DNA of 44,435 bases, from assembly GCA_900314295.1 (NCBI GenBank), contig OMUU01000177.1:1-44435 (forward strand), given 5' to 3'. Position 1 is the first letter of the stretch; the number at the start of each line of letters is the position of its first letter. This DNA is from an uncultured Lachnospiraceae bacterium. Its GTDB lineage: Bacteria; Bacillota; Clostridia; Lachnospirales; Lachnospiraceae. Of this stretch, positions 28,108 to 36,540 are shown one piece after another. The position numbers and the translations under genes are program-made. A model generated the notes under the pieces. It did not search any database, was not told the origin of the DNA, and was given only the letters and a program-made list of their open reading frames with translations.

Positions 28108-29277
28108 ATGGCTAATACAAAATATCTGGTGAATGCATCTGCAGTTGCGCCCCTCAAGCTGATCGCTCTGCCCGGATGCGAAGAAATGGCCAAGACCATC
28201 AACAAGTATCTGATTCAGTTCCGGCAGGAGATCTCCGCGCAGAACGCCGCGAAGAAGGATACCTACGGATATGCCACGGACAATTACATCATTGATGTCA
28301 ATCTCCCCCGTTTCGGAAGCGGCGAAGGCAAGGGCGTCATCAATGAATCCATCCGGGGCGTTGACCTTTTCATCCTCGTTGATGTATGCAATTACAGCGT
28401 CACCTACAGCGAGTTCGGGAACATCAACCACATGAGCCCCGATGATCATTTCCAGAACCTGAAGCGTGTCATCGCCGCGGCAAACGGAAAGGCACACAGA
28501 ATCAGCGTCATGATGCCGTTTCTGTACGAGGGCCGTCAGCATAAGCGCACCGGCAGAGAATCTCTCGACTGTGCACTTGCCCTGCAGGAGCTCGTGGACT
28601 ACGGTGTGACAAACATTCTGACCTTTGACGCCCATGATCCGCGCGTGATGAATTCCATCCCGCTCCACGGCTTCGACAACTTCTTCCCGACCTATCAGTT
28701 CCTGAAAGCTCTGCTCAAGACAGAGTCCGATATCCAGATCTCCAATGATCACCTGATGATCATTTCCCCGGATGAGGGCGCCATGTCCAGAGCCATCTAT
28801 TTCTCCAACGTCCTCGGCGTTGACATGGGTATGTTCTACAAACGCCGCGATTATTCACGAATTGTCAACGGAAAGAACCCGATCGTCGCTCATGAATTCC
28901 TGGGCGATTCCGTAGAAGGCAAGGACTGCATCGTCATCGATGATATGATCTCCTCCGGAGGCAGCATGCTCGATGTCGCCACACAGTTGAAGAGCCGTGG
29001 CGCACGCAATGTGTATGTCTGCTGTACCTTCGGTCTGTTCACAGACGGCCTCGCCAAATTCGATGAATACTACGAGAAGGGAATGATCAAGAAGGTTATC
29101 ACCACCAACCTGATCTACCAGACGCCGGAGCTACTCTCCCGTCCGTGGTATTCCACCGCAAAGATGGGCAAGTACATGGCCAGCATCATCGACACGCTGA
29201 ACCACGACGTATCCATCAACAAGGTTCGCGACAACACCTTGAAAATCAACAAGCTGCTCAAGCAGCACGGCTGCTGA
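28108..29277 (+). CDS. prs: Ribose-phosphate pyrophosphokinase
   Basis: 389 aa. It makes PRPP from ribose-5-phosphate and ATP for nucleotide, His and Trp synthesis. The PRPP-binding loop is VIDDMISSGGSMLDVA, and TFDAHDPRVMNSIP is the conserved active-site region near the ribose. The protein is about 70 residues longer than the usual 315-aa form. The extra sequence is spread over inserts and the C terminus, and this longer subclass occurs in other Clostridia. It is monocistronic with its own promoter and terminator; CGGAGG is 5 bp before the ATG. Confidence 0.95.
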   Translation: MANTKYLVNASAVAPLKLIALPGCEEMAKTINKYLIQFRQEISAQNAAKKDTYGYATDNYIIDVNLPRFGSGEGKGVINESIRGVDLFILVDVCNYSVTYSEFGNINHMSPDDHFQNLKRVIAAANGKAHRISVMMPFLYEGRQHKRTGRESLDCALALQELVDYGVTNILTFDAHDPRVMNSIPLHGFDNFFPTYQFLKALLKTESDIQISNDHLMIISPDEGAMSRAIYFSNVLGVDMGMFYKRRDYSRIVNGKNPIVAHEFLGDSVEGKDCIVIDDMISSGGSMLDVATQLKSRGARNVYVCCTFGLFTDGLAKFDEYYEKGMIKKVITTNLIYQTPELLSRPWYSTAKMGKYMASIIDTLNHDVSINKVRDNTLKINKLLKQHGC

Positions 29278-29302
29278 TTCAGAGCCCTTATATCATCTAT
29301 CT

Positions 29303-29338
29303 CTGCCGTACAGCTGCCTTGTACGGCAGTTTTCATTT
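29303..29338 (+). terminator. Terminator of prs
   Basis: CTGCCGTACA (29303-29312) pairs with TGTACGGCAG (29320-29329), a perfect 10-bp stem, followed by TTTTCATTT. Repeat copy D starts directly after. Confidence 0.9.
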
Positions 29339-29446
29339 ACACGAACAGTGAGCTGCAGCCGAATGCGAAGTATTCGGCTGCAGCGAGCGTCGCGATAGCG
29401 GGATAAAACTCGCACAGCGTGTTTTATCCCGTTTCTGTGAACAGTG
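29339..29446 (+). repeat. Terminator-associated repeat, copy D
   Basis: It begins ACACGAACAGTGAGC after the prs U-tract. Hairpin 1 is perfect (CTGCAGCCGAAT/ATTCGGCTGCAG), then the core GCGAGCGTCGCGATAGCGGG. Hairpin 2 reads CGGGATAAAAC/GTTTTATCCCG, a paired change from the CGAG/CTCG of the other copies. It ends TGAACAGTG. It is the only full plus-oriented copy and follows a plus-strand gene. Confidence 0.9.
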
Positions 29447-29480
29447 AAAGTAATATGCCGCGAAACACCTGTATTTCAAT

Positions 29481-29873
29481 TCAATATCTTCTCCGGTTCA
29501 TGCCTCTATATTCCTCATAGGCAAACGCATTCACATGATGTCTCAGCCGGTCTCCCTCAATCGCTATCACATCAAACCTGCAGGGCATATCCATCGGAAT
29601 CCTGTACTGCATCCGGAAATAATCCGCCGCACGGCTGATTCTCCGTCTTTTATTCACATTCACCGCCTCTTCCGGAAGTCCGGCCGCACCGTTTTTTCTG
29701 TACTTTACTTCTATAAATACAAGGCATCTCCAGCCTTCCGCCTCGTCTCTTGCGATCAGGTCAATCTCTCCCGCCCGACACCGGTAGTTTTGATGAACAA
29801 TCAGATATCCCTTTTTCTCCAGATACCTGGCCGCCAGAGTCTCATATCTGGATCCGGTTTTTCTCTTATTCAA
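29481..29873 (-). CDS. yraN: YraN/UPF0102 family nuclease-fold protein
   Basis: 130 aa from a TTG at 29873, which follows GGGAGG at 5 bp; the reading to 29951 has no such site. It belongs to the restriction-endonuclease-like fold family. The core GEIDLIARD...LVFIEVKYR carries the D and ExK residues of the PD-(D/E)xK site. The cellular role is not established. It is the last gene of the translation/secretion run, about 290 bp after rnhB. That gap has a CGCAGAA/TTCTGCG palindrome near 30113-30127 but no clear terminator. Confidence 0.9.
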   Translation of the reverse strand: MNKRKTGSRYETLAARYLEKKGYLIVHQNYRCRAGEIDLIARDEAEGWRCLVFIEVKYRKNGAAGLPEEAVNVNKRRRISRAADYFRMQYRIPMDMPCRFDVIAIEGDRLRHHVNAFAYEEYRGMNRRRY

Positions 29874-30161
29874 CGGCACCTCCCACGAAACCCGCCGGCA
29901 ATCGCATCTGCCGCAGTCCAAAAGGTCCGGAACACGGGCTCCATCAAGCATATTTTGTCGCCAAGTTTTTTTGTCAATTACAAAGGATTTTCCCCGGAAT
30001 CGAGGATTCGATTATTCCACGATTTGTTCTTTCCGATCTCGATATGTTTCATTGATACGATACGGCATAAAAAACCCGCAAAAATCCGGCATGAACCGAT
30101 ACCTATATAAGACGCAGAATTTCTGCGCACCGCTCACACGTGTAAAATAGAAGGTAGCTGA

Positions 30162-30824
30162 TTAAGCGCCCACAAAATGCCCGATAAAGGTTCTTCGGTG
30201 GATCGGACACGGCCCGTATTCCTTCAGTGCCGCAATATGCTCTGCCGTCCCGTATCCCTTGTTCTTAGCAAACCGGTATTCCGGGAATCTCCGGTCATAC
30301 TCAACCATGAGATGATCCCTCGTAACCTTCGCCATGATGCTGGCGGCGGCAATACTCTGGCTCTTCGCATCTCCCTTGACAATCGAGACCTGTTGCACCG
30401 GAATATCCGGAATGTGAACCGCATCCACCAGAAGAAGATCCGGACTCACTCCCAGTTTTGCAACCGCCATGCGCATCGCCTCATAGGTTGCCTGAAGGAT
30501 GTTGATCTCATCAATTCTCTCCGGAGGATTTGCCCCGATCCCGACCGCGACGGCTTCCCGTGAAATCACCTCGAACAGCTCCTCCCGTCTCTTCTCGGAG
30601 AGCTTCTTGGAATCATTGATGTAACGAATCCGAAGATCCTTCGGAAGAATCACGGCGCCTGCCATGACCGGTCCGGCAAGTGGACCTCTTCCCACCTCAT
30701 CAATCCCGCAGATCAGCTCACACTCCGGATATTTTTTCTCAAATTCGCAGAGGGCCTCCACCCTCTCCATTTCCTTCCGGAGTCTTTCCGCCCGTTTCCA
30801 TTCTGCTTCTTCTTTTTTCGTCAT
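30162..30824 (-). CDS. rnhB: Ribonuclease HII
   Basis: 220 aa. It cleaves RNA in RNA-DNA hybrids and single ribonucleotides in DNA. The catalytic acidic residues are in [20 protein letters not shown] (Asp-Glu) and LLVDAV (Asp), and the C-terminal segment [24 protein letters not shown] is diagnostic. An N-terminal charged helix of about 40 residues precedes the domain, usual for Gram-positive RnhB. The start overlaps the rbgA stop by 4 bp. Confidence 0.97.
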   Translation of the reverse strand: MTKKEEAEWKRAERLRKEMERVEALCEFEKKYPECELICGIDEVGRGPLAGPVMAGAVILPKDLRIRYINDSKKLSEKRREELFEVISREAVAVGIGANPPERIDEINILQATYEAMRMAVAKLGVSPDLLLVDAVHIPDIPVQQVSIVKGDAKSQSIAAASIMAKVTRDHLMVEYDRRFPEYRFAKNKGYGTAEHIAALKEYGPCPIHRRTFIGHFVGA

Positions 30825-31708
30825 CTCTGATCTCCAACTTTTTCTGCAGACGCCGCACTTCCATATTCTTCCGGGGTCTCCAGCGTCACTCTTCCGACAG
30901 CCCCTCTGCGGAACTCATCGAGCAGAATACCTGCCGCCTTTTCATAAGACACCTGGTTTCCGGAGGCCAGGCACTTTCTGTTTACCGCGATGTTCTCCAG
31001 AATCCTGACCGGTTCCTCTGACTCCGCCACACCGTACCTCGCTTCCAGAAGGCCGGGATATTCCGCCGCCAGATAACGGATCAGTTCCAGTGAAAGCTCC
31101 TCTGTCTGCACCACCTCATCGCTGACCGAGCCGATCAGTGCCAGTCGCACGCCGGCCTTCGGGTCATCAAATCGCGGCCACAGAATACCCGGCGTATCCA
31201 GCAGATCGAGCTCCTTGCTCAAATGAATCCACTGCTTTCCCTTTGTCACGCCGGGCTTGTTGCCCGTCTTCGCCGACGCTCTTCCCGCCATCGAATTAAT
31301 GAAAGTTGATTTTCCGACATTCGGAATTCCCGCAACCATCGCCTTGATTGTACGGTTTCGAATCCCCCGGCGCCGGTCTCTCTCGATTTTCTCCCGGCAT
31401 GCCTCACGGATCAACGGCTGAACCTGTTTCAGCGACGCCCGGTTCCTGGAATCAGCCAGCAGCACCTGTGCACCCTGCGCCTGATAGTACTCCATCCACA
31501 GTCTGTTCTTTCTCTCATCCGCAAGGTCTGATTTGTTCAGCACGATCACTCTGGATTTCTGTGCCCCCATGCTGCGGATATCCGGATTTCGCCCGGAATA
31601 AGGAATTCTGGCGTCTATCAGCTCGATGATGATATCGATCAGTTTCAGGTCCTCCTGCATCTGGCGCCTCGCCTTCGTCATGTGTCCCGGATACCACTGT
31701 ATTTCCAT
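30821..31708 (-). CDS. rbgA: Ribosome biogenesis GTPase RbgA (YlqF)
   Basis: 295 aa from the ATG at 31708 ([17 protein letters not shown]), behind GGAGG; the longer frame to 31819 has no ribosome site. It is a circularly permuted GTPase: NKSDL (G4) comes before GIPNVGKST (G1) and DTPG (G3). It acts in late 50S assembly around L6/L16 in Bacillus. The C-terminal helical domain is present. Between lepB and rbgA about 130 bp contain an imperfect tandem (around 31741-31820) of a CTTGGGCA-bearing unit. Confidence 0.95.
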   Translation of the reverse strand: MEIQWYPGHMTKARRQMQEDLKLIDIIIELIDARIPYSGRNPDIRSMGAQKSRVIVLNKSDLADERKNRLWMEYYQAQGAQVLLADSRNRASLKQVQPLIREACREKIERDRRRGIRNRTIKAMVAGIPNVGKSTFINSMAGRASAKTGNKPGVTKGKQWIHLSKELDLLDTPGILWPRFDDPKAGVRLALIGSVSDEVVQTEELSLELIRYLAAEYPGLLEARYGVAESEEPVRILENIAVNRKCLASGNQVSYEKAAGILLDEFRRGAVGRVTLETPEEYGSAASAEKVGDQR

Positions 31709-31840
31709 ACAAATCTTCCTCCAAATAATTCTTCCATCCAGACCGCTACTCCCTTGGGCATTGCTTGCCCATCCGTGCCGGCACTTCCTTGGGCACTGAC
31801 TGCACATCCGTGCCGACACTCCCTGAGACGAAGCCGTCTC

Positions 31841-32548
31841 TTATCCTATAAACGAAACTTTCCGGAAGGGCCGAATCCGAAGCCAGAGCTTCCCGACGAT
31901 GTCCGACTCCGCGACATTGCCCACGGCCTCGTAGCGGCTGTCCTCACTGCCATTCCGATTGTCGCCGAGAACAAAATATTCATCCGAACCAAGCACAACC
32001 GGTTCGGATGCCAGCCCCGGATCAACGATCGAAGCGTAATTATCGTCCACGACGCTCCCGTTGATCAGCACCCTCCCGTCACGGATCTGCACCGTTTCAC
32101 CGGGAAGTCCCACAATTCTCTTAACTCTGAGGCCCTCCCCCAATCTTCCGTTTCCCGAACGGAAGACGATAATATCCCCGCGTTTCGGACGGCTCATCCG
32201 ATAAACCACCTCATTCATCAGACAAGTCTGTCCCGCCGACAGCGTCGGCTCCATAGAGCCTTCATTGATCACGACGCTGTGACAAAACGCATTGGCAAAC
32301 AAAAACGCCAGTACAAGAACCAGAACAACCGCCGCGCACCATCCCCCGATCCGGAAGCCGCGCGGATGCTGATACGCCTTCTTTACGCCTTTCCGTTCTT
32401 CCCGGACGGCCGGTCCTTCTGCTCTGTCAGCCGCCCTCTCGGCATCCTGTCGAAGTGCTGCCTCTGCCTGCCGCCGTTCCAGCGCCTGCTGCTCTACTGT
32501 TTTCGCCCTGACCGGTTTCTCCGGCCTTCCTCTTTTCCTTCTCCCCAT
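31841..32548 (-). CDS. lepB: Signal peptidase I
   Basis: 235 aa from the ATG at 32548 after GGGGAG. It cleaves signal peptides of exported proteins at the outer membrane face. A long, very charged cytosolic N-terminal region (residues 1-66) precedes one membrane helix (about 68-88). The catalytic Ser is S98 in GSMEPTL and the general base Lys is K143 in VKRIVGLPGE. GDNRNGSEDSR is the third family box. The 66-residue Arg/Lys/Glu/Ala-rich head is longer than the usual 10-25. Confidence 0.95.
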   Translation of the reverse strand: MGRRKRGRPEKPVRAKTVEQQALERRQAEAALRQDAERAADRAEGPAVREERKGVKKAYQHPRGFRIGGWCAAVVLVLVLAFLFANAFCHSVVINEGSMEPTLSAGQTCLMNEVVYRMSRPKRGDIIVFRSGNGRLGEGLRVKRIVGLPGETVQIRDGRVLINGSVVDDNYASIVDPGLASEPVVLGSDEYFVLGDNRNGSEDSRYEAVGNVAESDIVGKLWLRIRPFRKVSFIG

Positions 32549-32636
32549 AGTCTCAGCTCCCCGTCTATCTAAATCAGTACTAAAAATCATACCACATCAG
32601 ACAGGAAACTGCCACTATCACGGTGATAGCAGGGAT

Positions 32637-32665
32637 GGAAAAAGGAGACCCCTTTCGGAGTCTCC
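32637..32665 (-). terminator. Terminator after rplS
   Basis: GGAGACTCC/GGGGTCTCC with a GAAA-type tetraloop (32644-32665), then UUUUU in minus sense. It separates rplS from lepB-rbgA-rnhB, which therefore need read-through or their own promoter. Confidence 0.88.
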
Positions 32666-32683
32666 TCATACATTCGAAATGAA

Positions 32684-33031
32684 TTATTTAACCAGAGCTT
32701 TAACCTTAGCAGCTTTTCCGGAACGGCCTCTGAGGTAGTTCAGTTTTGCACGTCTTACCTTACCCTGACGAACAACCTCAACCTTCTCTACAAGCGGAGA
32801 ATGAAGTGGCCATGTCTTCTCAACGCCGATGCCGTTGGAAGTCTTGCGAACAGTAAAGGTAGCGCGATTGCTTCCGCCCTGCTTCTTCAGTACAACGCCT
32901 TCGAAAACCTGGATTCTCTCACGGTTTCCCTCTTTGATCTTTCCGTATACCTTAACGGTATCGCCTACACGGAACTGCGGAACTTCCTTCTTCAGCTGCT
33001 CTTCTTCGATCTTCTTGATAATCTCGTTCAT
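32684..33031 (-). CDS. rplS: 50S ribosomal protein L19
   Basis: 115 aa, standard length. It carries the family hallmarks [20 protein letters not shown] and [13 protein letters not shown]. The protein sits at the 30S-50S interface. A CAAGGAGAG site precedes the ATG. It has its own promoter inside the trmD end and a structured leader, plus a terminator 18 bp after the stop. It is therefore likely to be made at higher levels than its neighbours. Confidence 0.98.
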   Translation of the reverse strand: MNEIIKKIEEEQLKKEVPQFRVGDTVKVYGKIKEGNRERIQVFEGVVLKKQGGSNRATFTVRKTSNGIGVEKTWPLHSPLVEKVEVVRQGKVRRAKLNYLRGRSGKAAKVKALVK

Positions 33032-33128
33032 TTCTATCTCTCCTTGATACTATATAAAATGGATGTTCATACCACCGATAAACGTGACAGCGGACCATCA
33101 TCCGGGACTTGCTCACCTGTCCGCAGAC
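33032..33128 (-). promoter_or_regulatory. rplS leader, candidate ribosomal-protein leader RNA
   Basis: The roughly 95-nt leader between the predicted rplS start site and the ATG can form a stem of GCGGAC (33119-33124) with GTCCGC (33090-33095). L19 leaders that sense the protein are known in Firmicutes, and position and size fit. The family match cannot be shown by eye. Confidence 0.4.
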
Positions 33129-33134
33129 TATGAC

Positions 33135-33163
33135 AGTATACACTACCGTCAGTGGAAATGCAA
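33135..33163 (-). promoter_or_regulatory. Internal promoter for rplS
   Basis: TTGCAT (33158-33163), 17 bp, TATACT (33135-33140) in minus sense. The -35 box lies inside the last codons of trmD. Confidence 0.7.
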
Positions 33164-34276
33164 GGTTTTTTCCCTGATATCGAGTGCAGTATTTCGCAAA
33201 AGCGTATCCTCATCGAAAACCGCCGGACTGATTCGGGCGATGATCCGGAACTTCCTTGCCTCCAGAAAAGACGACGCTTCCGCAAGCTCTTCCCGGCTCC
33301 CTACGAGAACCGCAGGGGTCTCCGACCCGTAAAATCCACGAAATCTCTCTGCAAACGAAAGCGCCGGATCATAACAAACGACAGTCTCTGCTTCTCTGCA
33401 GGACGTGCTTCCCTCTCCGGCCGCTCCCGGCATCACCAGAAGCAGAAGATTCCACGGTTTCATACGAAAGGTCGTCTTCTGAAGCTTGCGGCGGTTATAA
33501 TCCATGTATTCCCCATAACGGGTTATGCACTCCGTCAGAGCGCGGCCCTTTTCCGCCGCTCCCGGCTCTCCATAGCTTACACAGACCACACGGTAGCTGT
33601 TCTTCAGTAGGTCCGGACGGCGTTCCTTTGTGCGTTTCAGGGATTCCTCATGTCTCCACTTTTCGATCCGCAGATGATCGCCGGACAGCAGAACAGAGGG
33701 CACGCTCATTTCATGCCATATCTCCGGCCTCGTGTACTGCGGATATTCCAGCAGATTATCCTGCAAGGATTCAAACTGAGAGGATTCCTCATTCGAAAGC
33801 ACGCCGGGAACAAACCGGGACACCGCGTCAATCAGAACCAGCGCCCCGAGTTCTCCTCCCGTCAGCACATAATCACCGATAGAGATGTAATCGGTCACTG
33901 TCTCCTGAAGCACCCTCTCATCAATTCCCTCGTAGTGCCCGCAAAGGATGATCAGATTTTTTTCCTGTGCCAGCGATTCTACCTTGGTCTGATCCAAAAC
34001 CTGCGCCTGAGGAGTCATATATACAACCCTCGGTCTCCCTCCGATTTTCCCCTCGACGGATTTCACAGCCCGGAACACCGGCTCCGGCTCCATCACCATC
34101 CCGGCGCCGCCCCCATACGGATAATCATCTACACGCATGGTTTTTCTCGTGGAAAAATCGCGGATATTCACGGTATCCACAGAGATGCTGCCACTTTTAA
34201 TGGCCCGTCCTGTGATGCTCGTTTCCACGGCATTCTGTATCATTTCCGGAAACAAAGTCAATACATAAAAATTCAA
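33149..34276 (-). CDS. trmD: tRNA (guanine-N1)-methyltransferase TrmD with C-terminal extension
   Basis: 375 aa. Residues 1 to about 225 are a complete TrmD, which methylates G37 of tRNA using SAM. Visible parts are the N-terminal ITGRAIKSG, YGGGAGMVMEPEPV, the SPOUT knot regions LCGHYEGIDERV and ISIGDYVLTGGELGALV, and the substrate-binding WRHEESLKRTKERRPDLL. TrmD usually stops at 240-250 aa. Here about 150 more residues follow in frame with no stop and no ribosome site for a separate gene. The extension looks folded (alternating strands and helices, e.g. RMKPWNLLLLVMPG, EARKFRIIARISPAVF). I do not recognise this domain. Confidence 0.95.
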   Translation of the reverse strand: MNFYVLTLFPEMIQNAVETSITGRAIKSGSISVDTVNIRDFSTRKTMRVDDYPYGGGAGMVMEPEPVFRAVKSVEGKIGGRPRVVYMTPQAQVLDQTKVESLAQEKNLIILCGHYEGIDERVLQETVTDYISIGDYVLTGGELGALVLIDAVSRFVPGVLSNEESSQFESLQDNLLEYPQYTRPEIWHEMSVPSVLLSGDHLRIEKWRHEESLKRTKERRPDLLKNSYRVVCVSYGEPGAAEKGRALTECITRYGEYMDYNRRKLQKTTFRMKPWNLLLLVMPGAAGEGSTSCREAETVVCYDPALSFAERFRGFYGSETPAVLVGSREELAEASSFLEARKFRIIARISPAVFDEDTLLRNTALDIREKTLHFH

Positions 34277-34413
34277 GCTGTATACCTCTCAAACGGGCCA
34301 CTCACAATTTCACCCTCTACCGGAAGGAATCTGTCGTCTGCAATCGCGCTGATCAAAACATAATCCGCCAGATATCGCATGACTCTGTCGGTCTCTCAGG
34401 AAAAAAGCGAAGG

Positions 34414-35829
34414 TTATCGCAGCCAAAAGGCAGCCGCTGCCTGCCCGGCAGATGAGGACGTACCTCCCTGGAGCTGCTTCAGATAATCCTCGATCTGCTT
34501 CATAAAGGCAGGATCTCTCATCAGCTTGGCTACCTCGATAAAGGCAATCAGATACACGACAAACAGCACCATGCACATGATCAATGCTGCAATCGCCATT
34601 CCCTTCCCCTTGTAAACCCCCGGATTATTCCGAATCTGATTCAATGCCACAATGGCAAAGAAAATACCGAGTACCGAAGGAATACAGTACAGGCTGTTCA
34701 GGAAAATGGAAACAATCGCGAGCGCCATTGCCGCAACCGCGAAACTGTTGTTTCTTGCCGGATACCCCGGGCCGTATCCCTGTCCATAAGAACCATAGCC
34801 CTGATTTCCGGGCCATCCTCCGTTCGGGTTGCCGGCGTTCCAGCCCCTGTTATCGCCGTTCTTCCAGCCGTCCTCTGCATTCCGGCCATTCCAGCCATTG
34901 CCCGAATTTCCGCTGTTTGAACCGTTTCCGCTCCAGTCGCCGTCTGCGCTCCGGCTATTCTGAGCGTCATCCCGGTTATTCGGGAAGTTCCCCGCAGATG
35001 AGGCGTCATGCCAGGTACCGTTCTCCCAATACCTTCCGTCCCCGGAGCCTGCCCCTTTCTTATTGTCCGTCTCACCGGAATTCAGATCTGAAATCGGATG
35101 CCATTTTCCCTGAAACCAATAGCCGCCGGGCTGATCAGACTCTTTTTCCTGATTTCCTCCCCGGAACGTATCCCGATCACTGCCGAAGCTGCCCGCATGC
35201 ACAGAAGCACTCTCTCCACCGCCGTTTTTGGCCTCAGCCTTTTTCCGGTCAGCTTCCTCCGGATCCCACGGGATGTCGATTTTGTCCTCGGAATCCTCCT
35301 TGTCCCATACAACGCGATGCGCGTCCGCTGCAGCAGACGCCGTCTGATCCGCCGCCCCGTCGTTCTTCGTTTCTGTTATTTCGGAATCTGCCGCAGGAGT
35401 GTTCGTCCGTTCCGTCATTCCCAAATCTGCCGCAGGAGTGTTCGTCCGTTCCGTCATTTCCAATTCTGCCGCGGGAGTGTTCGGCCGTTCCGTCATTCCC
35501 AATCCTGCCGCGGGAGTGTTCGGCCGTTCCGTCATTCCCAATCCTGCCGCGGGAGTATTTGTCCGATCCGTTATTTCAGAATCTCCCGCAGAAGCATTTG
35601 ACGTCTCCAACTGTCTCTCCGGATCTGCAGCCTTATCTATATCTGCGGATGGATTATCTTTCTCAGCAGCTCCGGCAGCACCATCTTCCGAAGGTATCTC
35701 TCCCGATACCCGCGGTACCTCCGGATTCACAGCAGAAGCCGTATCCGGTTTACCGACCGGCCAACCGCAGTTGCCGCAGGCCTTTGCATCATCCGGAAGC
35801 TCCGCGCCACAATGTATGCATTTTTTCAA
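34414..35829 (-). CDS. Zinc-ribbon protein with tandem repeats and DUF4190-like membrane end
   Basis: 471 aa from a TTG at 35829 (MKKCIHCGAELPDDAKACGN), preceded by AGAGAGG; a GTG at 35886 is the alternative. Order of parts: an N-terminal zinc ribbon with cysteines C4, C7, C18, C21; an acidic, Thr/Asn/Ala-rich linker with five 13-residue repeats; a short GYWFQGKWHPISDLNSG-type motif and a related RYWENGTWHDA (likely SH3/GYF-like tryptophan motifs); a Gly/Asn/Trp-rich stretch; and two C-terminal membrane helices as in DUF4190. A cell-envelope or membrane-organising role is plausible but unproven. Its place between rimM and trmD is not the usual gene order. Confidence 0.85.
   Translation of the reverse strand: MKKCIHCGAELPDDAKACGNCGWPVGKPDTASAVNPEVPRVSGEIPSEDGAAGAAEKDNPSADIDKAADPERQLETSNASAGDSEITDRTNTPAAGLGMTERPNTPAAGLGMTERPNTPAAELEMTERTNTPAADLGMTERTNTPAADSEITETKNDGAADQTASAAADAHRVVWDKEDSEDKIDIPWDPEEADRKKAEAKNGGGESASVHAGSFGSDRDTFRGGNQEKESDQPGGYWFQGKWHPISDLNSGETDNKKGAGSGDGRYWENGTWHDASSAGNFPNNRDDAQNSRSADGDWSGNGSNSGNSGNGWNGRNAEDGWKNGDNRGWNAGNPNGGWPGNQGYGSYGQGYGPGYPARNNSFAVAAMALAIVSIFLNSLYCIPSVLGIFFAIVALNQIRNNPGVYKGKGMAIAALIMCMVLFVVYLIAFIEVAKLMRDPAFMKQIEDYLKQLQGGTSSSAGQAAAAFWLR
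35365..35559 (-). repeat. Five tandem 39-bp repeats inside the zinc-ribbon gene
   Basis: Five units of 39 bp encode 13-residue repeats of the pattern NTPAAxxxMTERx. The middle units are nearly identical at DNA level (the two NTPAAGLGMTERP units match almost base for base) while the outer ones have drifted. This indicates recent expansion by slippage or recombination. Copy number may vary between strains. Confidence 0.92.
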
Positions 35830-35918
35830 TTCGCGTATACCTCTCTTTTCACAAAAAGGCGTCCCGGAGTCAATCGCCTCCGGCACATTTCACAGGCAGC
35901 AGCTGACTGCCGCCAGTC

Positions 35919-36431
35919 TCATCCGTCGATCAAACCGGGAAGCAAATGAACCGTCATCTCGCCCTCCTCGACGTTAACCCTCATAATACACGCTTTAATT
36001 GCGGGAATCAACACTTCCCCGTGCTCCTTCGTCTGAACAACATAGACATCATTGGCCCCGGTTTCCATAACGTCCTTAAGAGTTCCGAAGAGCTTTCCGT
36101 CCTCTGTCCGGACCGTCATACCAATGACATCCGCGACATAGTACTCATTTTCCTTCAGGGGCACTCCCTTTTCCCGGGGAATCATCACATCCCAAGAGCG
36201 GTATCTCACCGCCTCATCCATGGATTCGATCCCCTCCAGTTTCAAAATAACCAGGTTCTTAAAAAACTTGACTCCGACAATCGAATGCGTCTCCGACTGC
36301 TTTCCATTTGTCAGAATCACCTCATCCAGATCCAGGAACCGCTGCGGGTCGTCCGTCGTCGGAAATACCTTCATTTCTCCGCGAACGCCGTGTGTTGTCG
36401 TCACTGCACCGATTTTCAGAAATTTTTCCAT
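35919..36431 (-). CDS. rimM: Ribosome maturation factor RimM
   Basis: 170 aa from the ATG at 36431 (MEKFLKIGAVTTTHGVRGEMKVFP). RimM helps 30S maturation by binding S19. The N-terminal RimM domain and the C-terminal PRC-barrel (ENEYYVADVIGMTV onwards) are both present. A possible longer N terminus to 36473 lacks conservation. It is separated from khpA by a terminator and repeat copy E, which interrupts the usual tight operon. Confidence 0.95.
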   Translation of the reverse strand: MEKFLKIGAVTTTHGVRGEMKVFPTTDDPQRFLDLDEVILTNGKQSETHSIVGVKFFKNLVILKLEGIESMDEAVRYRSWDVMIPREKGVPLKENEYYVADVIGMTVRTEDGKLFGTLKDVMETGANDVYVVQTKEHGEVLIPAIKACIMRVNVEEGEMTVHLLPGLIDG

Positions 36432-36540
36432 ATCCTCACCATATCTTCTACATATCTGCTCCAGCCAGCACAATCCGTGAGCCCTGCGAATCTGTCAGCC
36501 CCCGGCCACGGCGCGGTCGAATACCTGCCACAATTCGCAC

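Noticed and set aside
31720-31840. Possible small gene or regulatory RNA between lepB and rbgA
   Set aside because: Only a short imperfect CTTGGGCA-bearing duplication is seen; no promoter, no U-tract terminator and no credible ORF.
34584-35906. Plus-strand 440-codon open frame
   Set aside because: Antisense shadow of the zinc-ribbon repeat gene; its Ser/Pro/Arg repeats come from the tandem repeats read backwards.
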